Position numbers and translations under genes: made by a program
The notes under the pieces: generated by a model
Database searches by the model: none
Told to the model about the DNA's origin: nothing
Seen by the model: only the letters and a program-made list of their open reading frames with translations
Assembly (NCBI GenBank): GCA_002842285.1
Contig: PHCJ01000009.1
Location: 17,881 to 81,880, forward strand
DNA: 64,000 nucleotides
Source of the DNA: Betaproteobacteria bacterium HGW-Betaproteobacteria-22
Lineage (GTDB): Bacteria > Pseudomonadota > Gammaproteobacteria > Burkholderiales > Methylophilaceae
Direction: 5' to 3'
Shown here: positions 8,620 to 16,853 of the stretch, piece by piece
Position numbering within the stretch: the first letter of the stretch is position 1
Layout: every line of letters begins with the position of its first letter

Positions 8620-9630
8620 TTACTTCTGATAAATCTGGTCAAATACACCGCCATCAGAAAAATGTGTTTTTTGTGCTTTTTGCCATCCGCCGAACACATC
8701 ATCAATTTTGATTAAATTGACTTTAGGAAATTGACTTGCATATTTTTCAACGTACTTAGGGTTAGTTGGGCGATAGTAGTGCTTACCAGCGAGGTCTTGG
8801 CCAACATCTGAATACAAGTACTCAAGATAAGCCTTAGAAACAGCTTCTGTACCATGTTTTTTCGCATTTTTATCTACCACAGTCACAGGTGGCTCAGCCA
8901 AAATTGATACCGATGGCACAACAATTTCAAATTTACCCACACCCAGTTCTTTTTGCGCTAAAAATGCTTCGTTTTCCCATGAGATAAACACATCGCCAAT
9001 ACCACGCTCAACAAAGGTAGTTGTTGAACCACGTGCGCCAGAATCTAGTACAGGCACGTTTTTATAAATTTTGCTTACAAATTCACGCGCTTTGGTATCA
9101 TCATTATTATTTTGTTTTAGCGCATAAGCATAAGCAGCTAGGTAGTTCCAGCGTGCACCACCCGATGTTTTTGGATTTGGCGTAATCACAGAAACACCTG
9201 GTTTTACCAAATCATCCCAATCCTTGATATTTTTAGGGTTGCCTTTGCGCACCAGTAAAACAATGGTTGAAGTGTAAGGTGAGCTGTTATTTGGCAAACG
9301 TGCCTGCCAATCTTTAGGAAAAAGTTTGGCCTTCTCAGAAATCGCATCAATATCATAAGCCAATGCCAGAGTGACAACGTCTGCCTGCAAGCCATCAATT
9401 ACTGCACGTGCCTGTTTGCCTGCACCACCGTGCGATTGTTTGATTGTGACGTTATCGCCAGTTTTTTCTTTCCAGTGTTTAGCAAATTCTGCGTTAAATT
9501 CTTTGTAGAGTTCACGTGTTGGGTCGTAAGAGACGTTCAAGATTTCAACATCTTTGGCAAGGGCTGCGGATGGTGCAGTTGCAGCAAACACTGCACCAAG
9601 CAGCGCTAAGGCTAAGAGAGATTTTTTCAT
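8620..9630 (-). CDS. sbp: Periplasmic sulfate-binding protein
   Basis: The periplasmic receptor that delivers sulfate to CysTWA; 336 residues. A clear signal peptide ([12 protein letters not shown]...ALA, about 25 residues) precedes the mature start KDVEIL, followed by the Sbp/CysP hallmark SYDPTRELY. The ATG at 9630 has an AGGAAT ribosome-binding site; an in-frame start 75 bp upstream would place 25 unlikely residues before the signal peptide. Other family blocks are [21 protein letters not shown] and [11 protein letters not shown]. It lies 122 bp downstream of the porin gene, with the hairpin and EAL gene behind it, suggesting it can be expressed well above the membrane subunits. Confidence 0.95.
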   Translation of the reverse strand: MKKSLLALALLGAVFAATAPSAALAKDVEILNVSYDPTRELYKEFNAEFAKHWKEKTGDNVTIKQSHGGAGKQARAVIDGLQADVVTLALAYDIDAISEKAKLFPKDWQARLPNNSSPYTSTIVLLVRKGNPKNIKDWDDLVKPGVSVITPNPKTSGGARWNYLAAYAYALKQNNNDDTKAREFVSKIYKNVPVLDSGARGSTTTFVERGIGDVFISWENEAFLAQKELGVGKFEIVVPSVSILAEPPVTVVDKNAKKHGTEAVSKAYLEYLYSDVGQDLAGKHYYRPTNPKYVEKYASQFPKVNLIKIDDVFGGWQKAQKTHFSDGGVFDQIYQK

Positions 9631-9752
9631 TTGTAATTCCTTAAATTGAAACAAATTTTTGTTAAAAAAACTAAGCTGTACAGTGTTTATACGTTTGCTT
9701 TTCAATACGCCTCGTTGTGTTTAGCGAAGCGTATTTGTAGAAATTAAACTGA

Positions 9753-11153
9753 TTAATAAGCAACTTGGAAACGTGTAAACAAGGCTTTTTCATCTTCGCG
9801 GTCTTTAATGCCCGCAATGGCGCTATCGAATGAGGTATGGTCATAAGAAGTTGCGATTTTTACGTTTTTGTTTAAATACCAGTTCAGCCCCAGTGTCCAG
9901 GTGCTGGCTTTGTCGGTAATATTTTGACCGAAGTTTGTCGTTGTATTGGCTGTCCCTGCAAAGCGCTGAGCACCTGTGCCAGTAAACGCATCTTTATCGA
10001 TTTCAAGTTGGTGGTAACGTGCGGCCACTTCAAATGCGCCCCAACCCTCTTTGTTAGGGGTGTAGTTTGATTTAGGTGTAATACCGCCAAAACCATTGTC
10101 TTCGCCTGTTAATACCCAACTTGCCGCTATTTGCCATGCGTCATTATCTAATGTAGCGCTTCGTGTTCCACGTTTTACATCAGTAGAGCTACGTGCATAC
10201 TCAGCTAATACGCCAAACGGGCCATAGTAGTAGTAGGCTTGTGGTGACCAGCGTACTTTGTCACCATCAGTTAGCGTTGCAGTGTTATATTGGAAGAAGG
10301 TTTGCAAGCCTGGAGTTCTATAGCGGTCTGTTACTGGGTCTCCTGAGTCATCGCCCCAAGTGCCCGCTAGGCCAATACCTAAACCAGCTAATGCGCTGTC
10401 GCTGCCTTTGAATGGTTCAGCAAAAACACGCGCCGCAAACTCTTTACCAGTGTTGGTATCACCGCCTTGTGCGCCACTGCCGCCATCGCCGATACCGTTA
10501 AAAATCCCTACTTTATAGTTTAATTTTTTGTCTAAAACATCACCGTGGATTTGAATGCCAACATCACGGTTGGGTGAGATTGAGTCGGCAACATAGGAAC
10601 GCTCCGCAAAACGAATCCAGTTGCCGCTTTGTAAGCGCTCTAAACTGAATGGGCTTTTAAATTTACCAGCCTGTACTTGAAACCAAGGTTGAAAACGCGC
10701 GTTAATGTAAGCATCCTGAACGGTTGTAGTATTTGGCGCAAAGTCGGTGTTGATGTCAAAATCAAAAATATTGTAAAGCGTACCTTGAAAGCGTGGGCGC
10801 ACACGACGCAACACATTGTCATTTTTTAAGCTGGGATTGTCGTCACCAAAGTAGGCCCGATTATCAGCTTGCAATGTGCCGCGAAGTTTAAATGAGTGAG
10901 CACCATCACCCGATTCAATGCCAAAGCCACCACTATTCGCTTTAACAACGGGCTGTTTTTTCTTTTCTGCTTTTGCAGCATCTTCGTTAATCTCGCCTTG
11001 ACGTGCCAGGATTTTTACTTTTTGATCCAACTCCTGCACCAGTGCGCGTAGTTGCTCAAGCTCAGAGCTATCGTTAGCGTTTGCGGCAAAAGGCAATGAC
11101 AGCAAACCTGTTGCTAATAATGCCGAGGCAAATTTTGTATATTTAAATTGCAT
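9753..11153 (-). CDS. Outer-membrane porin of the phosphate-selective OprO/OprP type
   Basis: A 466-residue outer-membrane protein. It has a signal peptide of about 26 residues (...LPFAANA), then a short coiled-coil stretch ELEQLRALVQELDQKVKILA, a Lys-rich linker, and a beta-barrel with repeated aromatic/Gly strands (KLRGTLQADNRAYF, RRVRPRFQGTLY, FQVQAGKFKSPFSLERLQSG). The C-terminus FQVAY ends in an aromatic residue, as barrel proteins recognised by the BAM machinery do. The family is named for phosphate or pyrophosphate uptake, but its place between the yezD-like gene and sbp suggests a role in sulfate or sulfonate entry. That role is inference. Confidence 0.87.
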   Translation of the reverse strand: MQFKYTKFASALLATGLLSLPFAANANDSSELEQLRALVQELDQKVKILARQGEINEDAAKAEKKKQPVVKANSGGFGIESGDGAHSFKLRGTLQADNRAYFGDDNPSLKNDNVLRRVRPRFQGTLYNIFDFDINTDFAPNTTTVQDAYINARFQPWFQVQAGKFKSPFSLERLQSGNWIRFAERSYVADSISPNRDVGIQIHGDVLDKKLNYKVGIFNGIGDGGSGAQGGDTNTGKEFAARVFAEPFKGSDSALAGLGIGLAGTWGDDSGDPVTDRYRTPGLQTFFQYNTATLTDGDKVRWSPQAYYYYGPFGVLAEYARSSTDVKRGTRSATLDNDAWQIAASWVLTGEDNGFGGITPKSNYTPNKEGWGAFEVAARYHQLEIDKDAFTGTGAQRFAGTANTTTNFGQNITDKASTWTLGLNWYLNKNVKIATSYDHTSFDSAIAGIKDREDEKALFTRFQVAY

Positions 11154-11217
11154 TTTTATCTCCGTAAAAAGCAGCCAAGTCGTTGGATGCTGATTTAATA
11201 TGGGTCGACTAAACCTT

Positions 11218-11433
11218 TTATTGGGGCTCTGCTGGTGCAGTTAGCTTAGGTTTTGAATCAGGCGCTACTCTAAACTTTTCCCGTTTTTCAATTTGTGTGA
11301 CGCGTCCTTCATGTAAGGTAACTTCAACCGAACCATAGCCCGTGCCTTGTTTGATCAGATCAACCGCCCGCAAAATCTCTTGCGTGGTTTTATCATTTGC
11401 ATCGGTTTTAGTTGTGTTGTTCGGTAATGTCAT
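11218..11433 (-). CDS. Small YezD-like (DUF2292) protein
   Basis: A 71-residue soluble protein matching the YezD/DUF2292 pattern: TQEILRAVDLIKQGTGYGSVEVTLHEGRVTQIEKREKFR, one short helix and a beta hairpin. Family members are often encoded with sulfur-assimilation genes and their biochemical role is unknown. Here it is the first gene of the minus-strand run leading to the porin and sbp, 64 bp upstream of the porin. AT-rich DNA before it carries the motif shared with the cysT upstream region. The tail is Pro/Ala-rich and probably disordered. Confidence 0.78.
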   Translation of the reverse strand: MTLPNNTTKTDANDKTTQEILRAVDLIKQGTGYGSVEVTLHEGRVTQIEKREKFRVAPDSKPKLTAPAEPQ

Positions 11434-11523
11434 GAATTAAAAACGGTTAATTAATAGCGAGTTGCGTAATATAGCCTCGGCGATAAATAATTTAAAATAA
11501 TTTCTTTTTATAAATTTATAATT

Positions 11524-11534
11524 AAAAAGAATAA
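11524..11534. promoter_or_regulatory. AT-rich motif and palindrome upstream of the sulfate cluster
   Basis: AAAAAGAATAA, the same 11-mer as upstream of cysT, 91 bp before the yezD-like start. Its reverse arm TTCTTTTT lies about 22 bp away at the other side of an AT-only stretch, forming an inverted repeat over about 11501-11531. This is a candidate operator for the sulfur regulon; the regulator is not identified. Nothing else was recognised in the spacer 11434-11712. Confidence 0.35.
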
Positions 11535-11712
11535 CGAAGGGTAATGTGAAAAAAGGCGGGGTGGTTTGCGGGTGGCTAACAGGCTTGTCTAAGAGATGGG
11601 GCTTACCGAAACTGGCAAGTATCTTACGCGTTTTGATATGGCAGTGAGATGGTGACCGTTTTATAAAATCCGGCTAGGGTTTGAAGTCACCGGTTGCGTG
11701 TAAGTGCTGGTT

Positions 11713-12588
11713 TTAGGCGCTTGTGCTTATTGCGATCACAGCAGGATGGCTGGCGCGACGTTCCACAGAAATCGCATATACACGTTCAATGACTGCGTCG
11801 GTCTGTCCGATTTTAGTAACACCGTGCTGTTGAATCACTTCATCTTCAATTATGCTCGGTGCCGTGAATATGCCGACGCCAGCCTGGCCAAATGCGCGCA
11901 TCAAGGCGCTGTCATCAAATTCACCCACGATATTTGGCTGAATACGCTGTGCCAGTAGCCACTGCATAAGACGTTTTCTTACTGCGCTATCTTCGCCCGG
12001 TGCGAGTAGCGGCGCACCATTGATATTATTAGGGAACACTGTATCAGTTAGTTGCAGCAAGTTTTTAGTAGCAAAAAAGCTAATACCGCATTCGTTCAAC
12101 AGGGTGCTGAAGCCTTTAATATCCATTTCATTTGGCATGGGTCTATCCGCCAGGACTAAATCCAGTTTATGGATGGCGAGATCAGCGAGCAAGGGCTCCA
12201 GCTTGCCTTCGCGGCAGATCATCTTGATGGGTTCGTCCAGGTTGATTGCGGGCGCGAGCAGGCGGTGTGCAATCGATTTGGGTACGGCATCAGATATGCC
12301 GACCCTAAATAGACGGTAACGTGCTTTGCTGCCGGCGCGCAGTGCCTCTTCCAGCGCATTGCCAGTCTGGAAAATATCTTCAGCATAAGTGAGTGCTAAC
12401 TCGCCAGTTTCTGTGAGTTCAATGCCGCGGCCCACGCGGCGGAATAAAGAAACACCTAACGCCGACTCCAAAATACCGATCTGACCGCTAAGTGTTTGTG
12501 GTGTGATGTTTAATTGTTTGCTGGCACGTACAATGCTGCCAGCCTTTGCCACGGCCCAAAAATAATGAAATTGTTTGTAATTGATCAT
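11713..12588 (-). CDS. nhaR: LysR-family regulator, NhaR-like
   Basis: A 291-residue LysR-type regulator. The N-terminal winged helix NYKQFHYFWAVAKAGSIVRASKQLNITPQTLSGQIGILE has the YFW and TPQT features of NhaR, which activates Na+/H+ antiporter genes. GRGIELTETGELAL follows, then the effector domain. The ATG at 12588 gives the usual LysR start; the frame stays open 24 codons upstream but those residues do not fit the family. It is divergent from htpX. An nhaA gene lies in this window but about 44 kb away, so the target is not proven. It could instead regulate htpX or other envelope-stress genes. Confidence 0.8.
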   Translation of the reverse strand: MINYKQFHYFWAVAKAGSIVRASKQLNITPQTLSGQIGILESALGVSLFRRVGRGIELTETGELALTYAEDIFQTGNALEEALRAGSKARYRLFRVGISDAVPKSIAHRLLAPAINLDEPIKMICREGKLEPLLADLAIHKLDLVLADRPMPNEMDIKGFSTLLNECGISFFATKNLLQLTDTVFPNNINGAPLLAPGEDSAVRKRLMQWLLAQRIQPNIVGEFDDSALMRAFGQAGVGIFTAPSIIEDEVIQQHGVTKIGQTDAVIERVYAISVERRASHPAVIAISTSA

Positions 12589-12679
12589 GTTGACACAATA
12601 GCTCGAAAAAACCGAATAATCAATCAGTAATACTCTGCTTTTGTTGTGCATAAAAACCAATTACAGTATGCGATGTAAT

Positions 12680-12709
12680 TTGTGTGTATTGTATGCATTT
12701 GCATATAAT
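12680..12709 (+). promoter_or_regulatory. Putative sigma70 promoter of htpX
   Basis: TTGTGT (12680-12685), 18 bp, then a perfect TATAAT (12704-12709), ending 51 bp before the htpX ATG. The -35 box is weak. Confidence 0.45.
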
Positions 12710-12760
12710 CGAGTGATACTTCAACGCATAAAGGTAATACACAATATTGAAGGAGAAGTG

Positions 12761-13627
12761 ATGAAACGTATATTGTATTTTTTAGCAACCAACCTTGCGA
12801 TTGTGCTGGTGTTGTCTGTTACGATGCGCATTTTAGGGGTCGAGCCGTATTTAAATGCGAACGGCCTGGATTTAAGTAATTTATTGGTATTTTCTGCCAT
12901 CATGGGTTTTGGCGGTGCGTTTATCTCGCTGGCTATTTCAAAATGGACGGCTAAACGTATGTCAGGAGCAGTGGTCATTGAATCACCGAGCAATCCGACG
13001 GAAGAATGGCTGGTAAGAACCGTGCGCGCGCAAGCCGACGCGGTGGGTATCAAAATGCCGGAGGTGGCGATTTTTAACTCGCCAGAAGTCAACGCATTTG
13101 CCACAGGCATGACTAGAAACAGTTCATTGGTGGCAGTGTCTTCAGGCTTATTAAGCGCTATGACCAAAGAAGAGGCAGAGGCAGTGCTGGCGCATGAGGT
13201 ATCGCACGTGGCGAATGGCGACATGGTAACGTTAACGCTCATTCAAGGGGTGGTGAATACGTTTGTAATGTTCTTGTCCCGCGTGATTGGCTATGTGGTA
13301 GATAAGGTGGTGTTCAAAACGGAGCGAGGCACCGGTCCTGCATTTTTCATTACCATGATGATCGCACAATTCGTGCTTGGTATTTTAGCTTCGATTATTG
13401 TGATGTGGTTTTCACGCCAGCGCGAGTTTCGTGCCGATGCGGGCGCGGCTAAATTATCTAGCACTAAAAAGATGATTGCGGCGCTAGAGCGTCTTAAAGC
13501 ACAGCATGAACCTTCAGCTTTGCCCCAGCAAATGGCCGCTTTCGGCATATCCGGGGGTATGGGGCAGTTGTTTTCAAGTCACCCGTCATTGGATGACCGT
13601 ATTGAAGCATTAAAGGCAGCACAATAA
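12761..13627 (+). CDS. htpX: Membrane-bound zinc metalloprotease HtpX
   Basis: An M48 family inner-membrane protease that degrades misfolded membrane proteins together with FtsH. At 288 residues it is of standard length. Transmembrane segments lie near residues 5-25 and 40-60 and in the second half ([23 protein letters not shown]). The zinc-binding motif HEVSH is at residues 145-149, with the third-ligand region [12 protein letters not shown] later. The ATG at 12761 has a strong AAGGAGAAG ribosome-binding site 5 bp away; an earlier in-frame ATG at 12641 would add 40 unconserved residues. It stands alone between a divergent LysR gene and an intrinsic terminator. Confidence 0.95.
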   Translation: MKRILYFLATNLAIVLVLSVTMRILGVEPYLNANGLDLSNLLVFSAIMGFGGAFISLAISKWTAKRMSGAVVIESPSNPTEEWLVRTVRAQADAVGIKMPEVAIFNSPEVNAFATGMTRNSSLVAVSSGLLSAMTKEEAEAVLAHEVSHVANGDMVTLTLIQGVVNTFVMFLSRVIGYVVDKVVFKTERGTGPAFFITMMIAQFVLGILASIIVMWFSRQREFRADAGAAKLSSTKKMIAALERLKAQHEPSALPQQMAAFGISGGMGQLFSSHPSLDDRIEALKAAQ

Positions 13628-13638
13628 TTAGAACGATA

Positions 13639-13694
13639 AACCGAGTGGCTAACGCGCGCCATGCAACGGCACGGCATTGCGCACTCGGTTTTTT
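13639..13694 (+). terminator. Intrinsic terminator of htpX
   Basis: Outer stem CCGAGTG (13641-13647) with CACTCGG (13682-13688), with an imperfect inner stem, followed by six T (13689-13694). It separates htpX from the terC-like gene. Confidence 0.8.
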
Positions 13695-13719
13695 ATGATA
13701 AACCGATTAAGACTTAAAT

Positions 13720-14679
13720 ATGACTGAATTACAATCTATCGGCAGCAGCTGGATGTGGGCAGGTTTTGGCATGTTTGTACTCGCCATGCTGGCAGTTGAT
13801 ATGTTCGCACTGGGGCGAAAAGGCGCGCACAGGGTTAGTGCAAAAGAGGCGCTTACCTGGTCATTAATATGGTTTAGCATGGCCATGCTGTTTGCCGCAG
13901 TGCTGTGGGGTTGGCTGGATTACAGTGCGGGCCGAGAAATAGCTAATACAAGGGTGATGGAATACCTCACGGGCTATCTCCTGGAAAAAACTTTAGCAAT
14001 GGACAACATTTTTGTGTTTGTGATGCTGTTCAGTTATTTTGCCGTACCATTGGAATATCAAAAACGGGTGCTGATTTATGGCGTCATTGGCGCGATTGTG
14101 TTGCGCGCATTGATGATATTGCTCGGCGCATGGCTCATTGCCCAATTCCATTGGGTGCTTTATCTGTTTGGCGCATTTTTGCTGATCACTGGCATCAAGA
14201 TGTTTATATTTGCAGACCATGAGCCAGATCTAGCCAATAATCCACTATTAAAGTGGCTACGTAGTCATATACGCATTACAGAGGAATATCATACGGATAA
14301 ATTCTGGGTGTATAAAAATGGCGTACGCTGGTTCACGCCAATGTTTCTGGTACTGGTACTGATTGAGTTTTCTGATGTGATTTTTGCGCTGGATAGCATC
14401 CCCGCCATTTTTGCCATTACCAACGACCCATTTATCGTATTTACATCTAATATCTTTGCGATATTAGGCTTGCGCGCACTTTACTTTTTGCTGGCAGATA
14501 TGGCTGAGCGTTTTCATTTGCTGAAATTTGGTTTGGCACTGGTGCTGATGTTTGTCGGCACAAAAATGCTGATTGTAGAATGGTTTAAGATTCCGGTGGC
14601 GGTTTCGCTAGGGGTCATTATTGCAGTGCTGGGAACGAGCATACTATTAAGCATGCTTGCGACGCGTAAGTCAAAGTGA
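13720..14679 (+). CDS. TerC/Alx family integral membrane protein (probable manganese exporter)
   Basis: A 319-residue polytopic protein with about nine hydrophobic helices. Family signatures are LEKTLAMDNIFVFVMLFSYF and EFSDVIFALDSIPAIFAITNDPFIVFTSN, both carrying the acidic residues thought to bind metal. It matches the Alx/YgjT branch rather than TerC of tellurite operons, and no ter genes are nearby. Alx has been linked to Mn2+ homeostasis and alkaline stress. In enterobacteria alx is preceded by a yybP-ykoY riboswitch; the 92-bp spacer here holds only the htpX terminator, so that control seems absent. Confidence 0.88.
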   Translation: MTELQSIGSSWMWAGFGMFVLAMLAVDMFALGRKGAHRVSAKEALTWSLIWFSMAMLFAAVLWGWLDYSAGREIANTRVMEYLTGYLLEKTLAMDNIFVFVMLFSYFAVPLEYQKRVLIYGVIGAIVLRALMILLGAWLIAQFHWVLYLFGAFLLITGIKMFIFADHEPDLANNPLLKWLRSHIRITEEYHTDKFWVYKNGVRWFTPMFLVLVLIEFSDVIFALDSIPAIFAITNDPFIVFTSNIFAILGLRALYFLLADMAERFHLLKFGLALVLMFVGTKMLIVEWFKIPVAVSLGVIIAVLGTSILLSMLATRKSK

Positions 14680-14942
14680 AACTGCGCCACGTTATTTTGA
14701 TTGCCAAGTACTGCGTACCATTAGCATTTTAGCCTGTGTTTAACTAAATCAAGACGTTAAAACGGAAAGTCAGGTATGAAATACGTTGTTCAGACTCCTG
14801 TAAAACTTTCATGGTTCATGATTTTACTTAGCCTTTATTCATGACTTGCTATAAGGCAATATTTTTGTAATCAGCGCATAATGCAATCACTCGAACAAGA
14901 CATGTTGTCAGTTCAAACAGATTAAAACATTGGAGAATTATT

Positions 14943-15014
14943 ATGTGGACTACACCAGCAGCTACTGAAATGCGTTTCGGTTTTGAAGTAACAATGTATG
15001 TAATGAACAAGTAA
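14943..15014 (+). CDS. pqqA: PqqA, 23-residue precursor peptide of pyrroloquinoline quinone
   Basis: A complete 23-codon gene starting MWTTPAATEMRFGFEV, with the conserved Glu and Tyr spaced as E-x3-Y (E in GFEV, Y in MYV) that PqqE cross-links to begin PQQ synthesis. A GGAG ribosome-binding site lies 8 bp before the ATG and an intrinsic terminator starts 15 bp after the stop. No pqqB, C, D or E gene is in the window, so the peptide gene is an orphan with its own transcript. PQQ is the cofactor of methanol dehydrogenases, which supports a methylotrophic host. The 263-bp spacer before it presumably holds the promoter; no convincing -35/-10 pair was found. Confidence 0.93.
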   Translation: MWTTPAATEMRFGFEVTMYVMNK

Positions 15015-15029
15015 TTGTTCTTGCGATGC

Positions 15030-15056
15030 AAAAAAGGAGCTTAGGCTCCTTTTTTG
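15030..15056 (+). terminator. Intrinsic terminator of pqqA
   Basis: Stem GGAGC/GCTCC with loop TTAG, flanked by an A-run and followed by TTTTTT (15050-15055). It supports pqqA as a monocistronic transcript. The remainder of the 365-bp spacer up to oxyR shows nothing further apart from the operator-like palindrome at 15333. Confidence 0.9.
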
Positions 15057-15332
15057 TTTTGTAAGATCAAGCCAATCTGCTAAACATAAAGACGGTTATT
15101 AATACCTGAAAGCGGCTAAGCAGTTATTGGTGGCCCGAGTATGCATTGTAAAAAGAGGTCGGTTAGCCTTCCTTGACCATTCACTGAGTAGCCTGATGTA
15201 AAAATTTAATGCGTACTATCATTTCTCAACTTAGCATCCCAACTTACTCCCGGCCATAGCGGCTTTTGATGCAAGGCAACAAGATAGACAGCTAAAGTAA
15301 AATTGATATATTAACTTGAATGTTCAAATTTT

Positions 15333-15355
15333 ATTGATATGCTATACCTATCAAT
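15333..15355. promoter_or_regulatory. Palindrome upstream of oxyR, candidate autoregulatory LysR site
   Basis: ATTGATA, 9 bp, TATCAAT: exact 7-bp inverted arms, with the T-N11-A pattern typical of LysR regulators inside. It ends 24 bp before the oxyR ATG, a position expected for self-repression. Confidence 0.5.
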
Positions 15356-15379
15356 AACACTTGATCAGAGGCGGTACAT

Positions 15380-16282
15380 ATGACATTGAGTGAATTAAGG
15401 TTTGTAGTCGCTGTGGCAAAAGAGCGTAACTTCAGGCGTGCGTCAGAAAAGTGCTATGTGAGTCAACCAGCTTTAAGTCTGGCGATCAAGAAACTGGAAG
15501 AGGATCTGGGCGTGACGATTTTTGAGCGCAGTCGCACCGATATCAGCCCTACGCCAATTGGCGAAAAAATAATAGAACAGGCAACACGTGCGCTCGAAGA
15601 AGTCAACCAAATCCGTGCAATTGCAAAACAGGGCAATAATCAGCTAAGCGGTGTGTTCAGGCTTGGTCTGATTTATTCTGTGGGCCCCTATCTACTGCCT
15701 GAAGTGATTCCAATTCTGCGTGAAACAGCGCCTGAAATGCCTTTGGATATTGAAGAAAATCTCACCGCCGTTCTGGAAACCCAGCTTAAAAATGGAGTTA
15801 TTGACGCTGCCATCATCGCGCTACCGTTTGATGTGCCGGGCGTTAATACCTTAGCGCTGTATGATGAACAATATGTGGTAATGGTACCTGCAAACCACCA
15901 TTGGAAAAATCGTGAGCGGGTTAGTGCCGATGAACTGGGCGATGAGAATGTATTGTTGCTCAACAGCGGCCATTGTTATAGCCATCAGGTATTGGAAGCT
16001 TGTCCTGATTTATCTCGTAAAGGGCAGGTGTTGCAGGGTAACTCACTAGAAACCATACGCAATATGGTGGCGTCTAATCTGGGCATTACGGTACTACCAA
16101 GCAGCGCTGCAAGCGAGCGCTACACTAACCCGCTGGTGAAAGTGATTCCATTCTCAGAGCCTGTGCCAGTGCGGCGTATTGCCTTAGGGTGGCGAAAAAG
16201 TTATGCAAGAGAAGTGGCGGTCAATTGCGTTGCAGAGGCGATCAGGGCGATTCGCTCAGATTGTCTGAAAATGATTGAATAG
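15380..16282 (+). CDS. oxyR: Hydrogen-peroxide-sensing regulator OxyR
   Basis: A 300-residue LysR-type regulator. The N-terminal winged helix-turn-helix covers about 1-60 (FRRASEKCYVSQPALSLAIKKLEEDLG). The redox pair is present at exactly the E. coli numbering: C199 in SGHC and C208 in EACPD, which form the disulfide on peroxide exposure. It therefore should activate catalase, peroxidase and iron-control genes. It is monocistronic, preceded by a palindromic LysR-type site. Its last 41 bp overlap the 3' end of the convergent GGDEF gene. Confidence 0.94.
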   Translation: MTLSELRFVVAVAKERNFRRASEKCYVSQPALSLAIKKLEEDLGVTIFERSRTDISPTPIGEKIIEQATRALEEVNQIRAIAKQGNNQLSGVFRLGLIYSVGPYLLPEVIPILRETAPEMPLDIEENLTAVLETQLKNGVIDAAIIALPFDVPGVNTLALYDEQYVVMVPANHHWKNRERVSADELGDENVLLLNSGHCYSHQVLEACPDLSRKGQVLQGNSLETIRNMVASNLGITVLPSSAASERYTNPLVKVIPFSEPVPVRRIALGWRKSYAREVAVNCVAEAIRAIRSDCLKMIE

Positions 16283-16853
16283 TGCTACCGTCAGCAGGCT
16301 GGACTTCTGTGTCATGAAACTTAAAACACCCACGCCCAGCGCGTTTGGCTTCATACATGGCATTATCAGCCACACGTAACAGGTCGTTTGTATCAGCACC
16401 GTGCATGGGGTAAATACCTATGCCAATGCTGCATGAGATATTAATGACGTGTGCGAGTATCGAAAATGGCTGTGTAAGACTTTCAATGATCGTCACAGCC
16501 ACGTTTGCTGCGTCTTCTTCTGCCTCAATATGTGAAAGTATAACCACAAATTCATCTCCGCCCACACGCGATACCGTATCCGTCTCTCGCCGCACGCAGC
16601 TTTCAAGCCTTGCAGCTACTTCTTTAAGCAGCAAGTCACCGATATCGTGTCCCAGAGTGTCGTTCACGGGTTTGAAATTGTCTAAATCCAGAAACATTAA
16701 GGCCAGCTTGTTTTTTTCACGCCTTGCCTGTGCCAGTGCTTGATGCAGCCGGTCACTGAGCAAGGTGCGGTTAGGCAAATCCGTCAGCACATCGTAATGC
16801 GCAAGGTGATGTACACGCTCCTCAATAGCCTTGCGTGCCGTGATGTCTATCAT
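16242..16853 (-). CDS. GGDEF diguanylate cyclase domain, split from the upstream PAS sensor
   Basis: From the ATG at 16853 this frame encodes 203 residues: the tail of a PAS/PAC domain (MIDITARKAIEERVHHLAHYD), then a full GGDEF domain with DLDNFK near 56-61, an RETD inhibitory-site motif at 89-92, and GGDEF at 98-102. The catalytic parts look intact, so it could make c-di-GMP. The ATG overlaps the TGA of the upstream PAS frame in an ATGA arrangement. In normal proteins PAC and GGDEF are continuous, so this appears to be the second half of one gene after a small deletion, possibly still expressed by translational coupling. Its 3' end overlaps oxyR. Confidence 0.82.
   Translation of the reverse strand: MIDITARKAIEERVHHLAHYDVLTDLPNRTLLSDRLHQALAQARREKNKLALMFLDLDNFKPVNDTLGHDIGDLLLKEVAARLESCVRRETDTVSRVGGDEFVVILSHIEAEEDAANVAVTIIESLTQPFSILAHVINISCSIGIGIYPMHGADTNDLLRVADNAMYEAKRAGRGCFKFHDTEVQPADGSTIQSFSDNLSESP

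Noticed and set aside
13628..13719. Possible yybP-ykoY manganese riboswitch before the terC/alx-like gene
   Set aside because: The spacer is only 92 bp and is mostly the htpX terminator; no conserved riboswitch core could be found.
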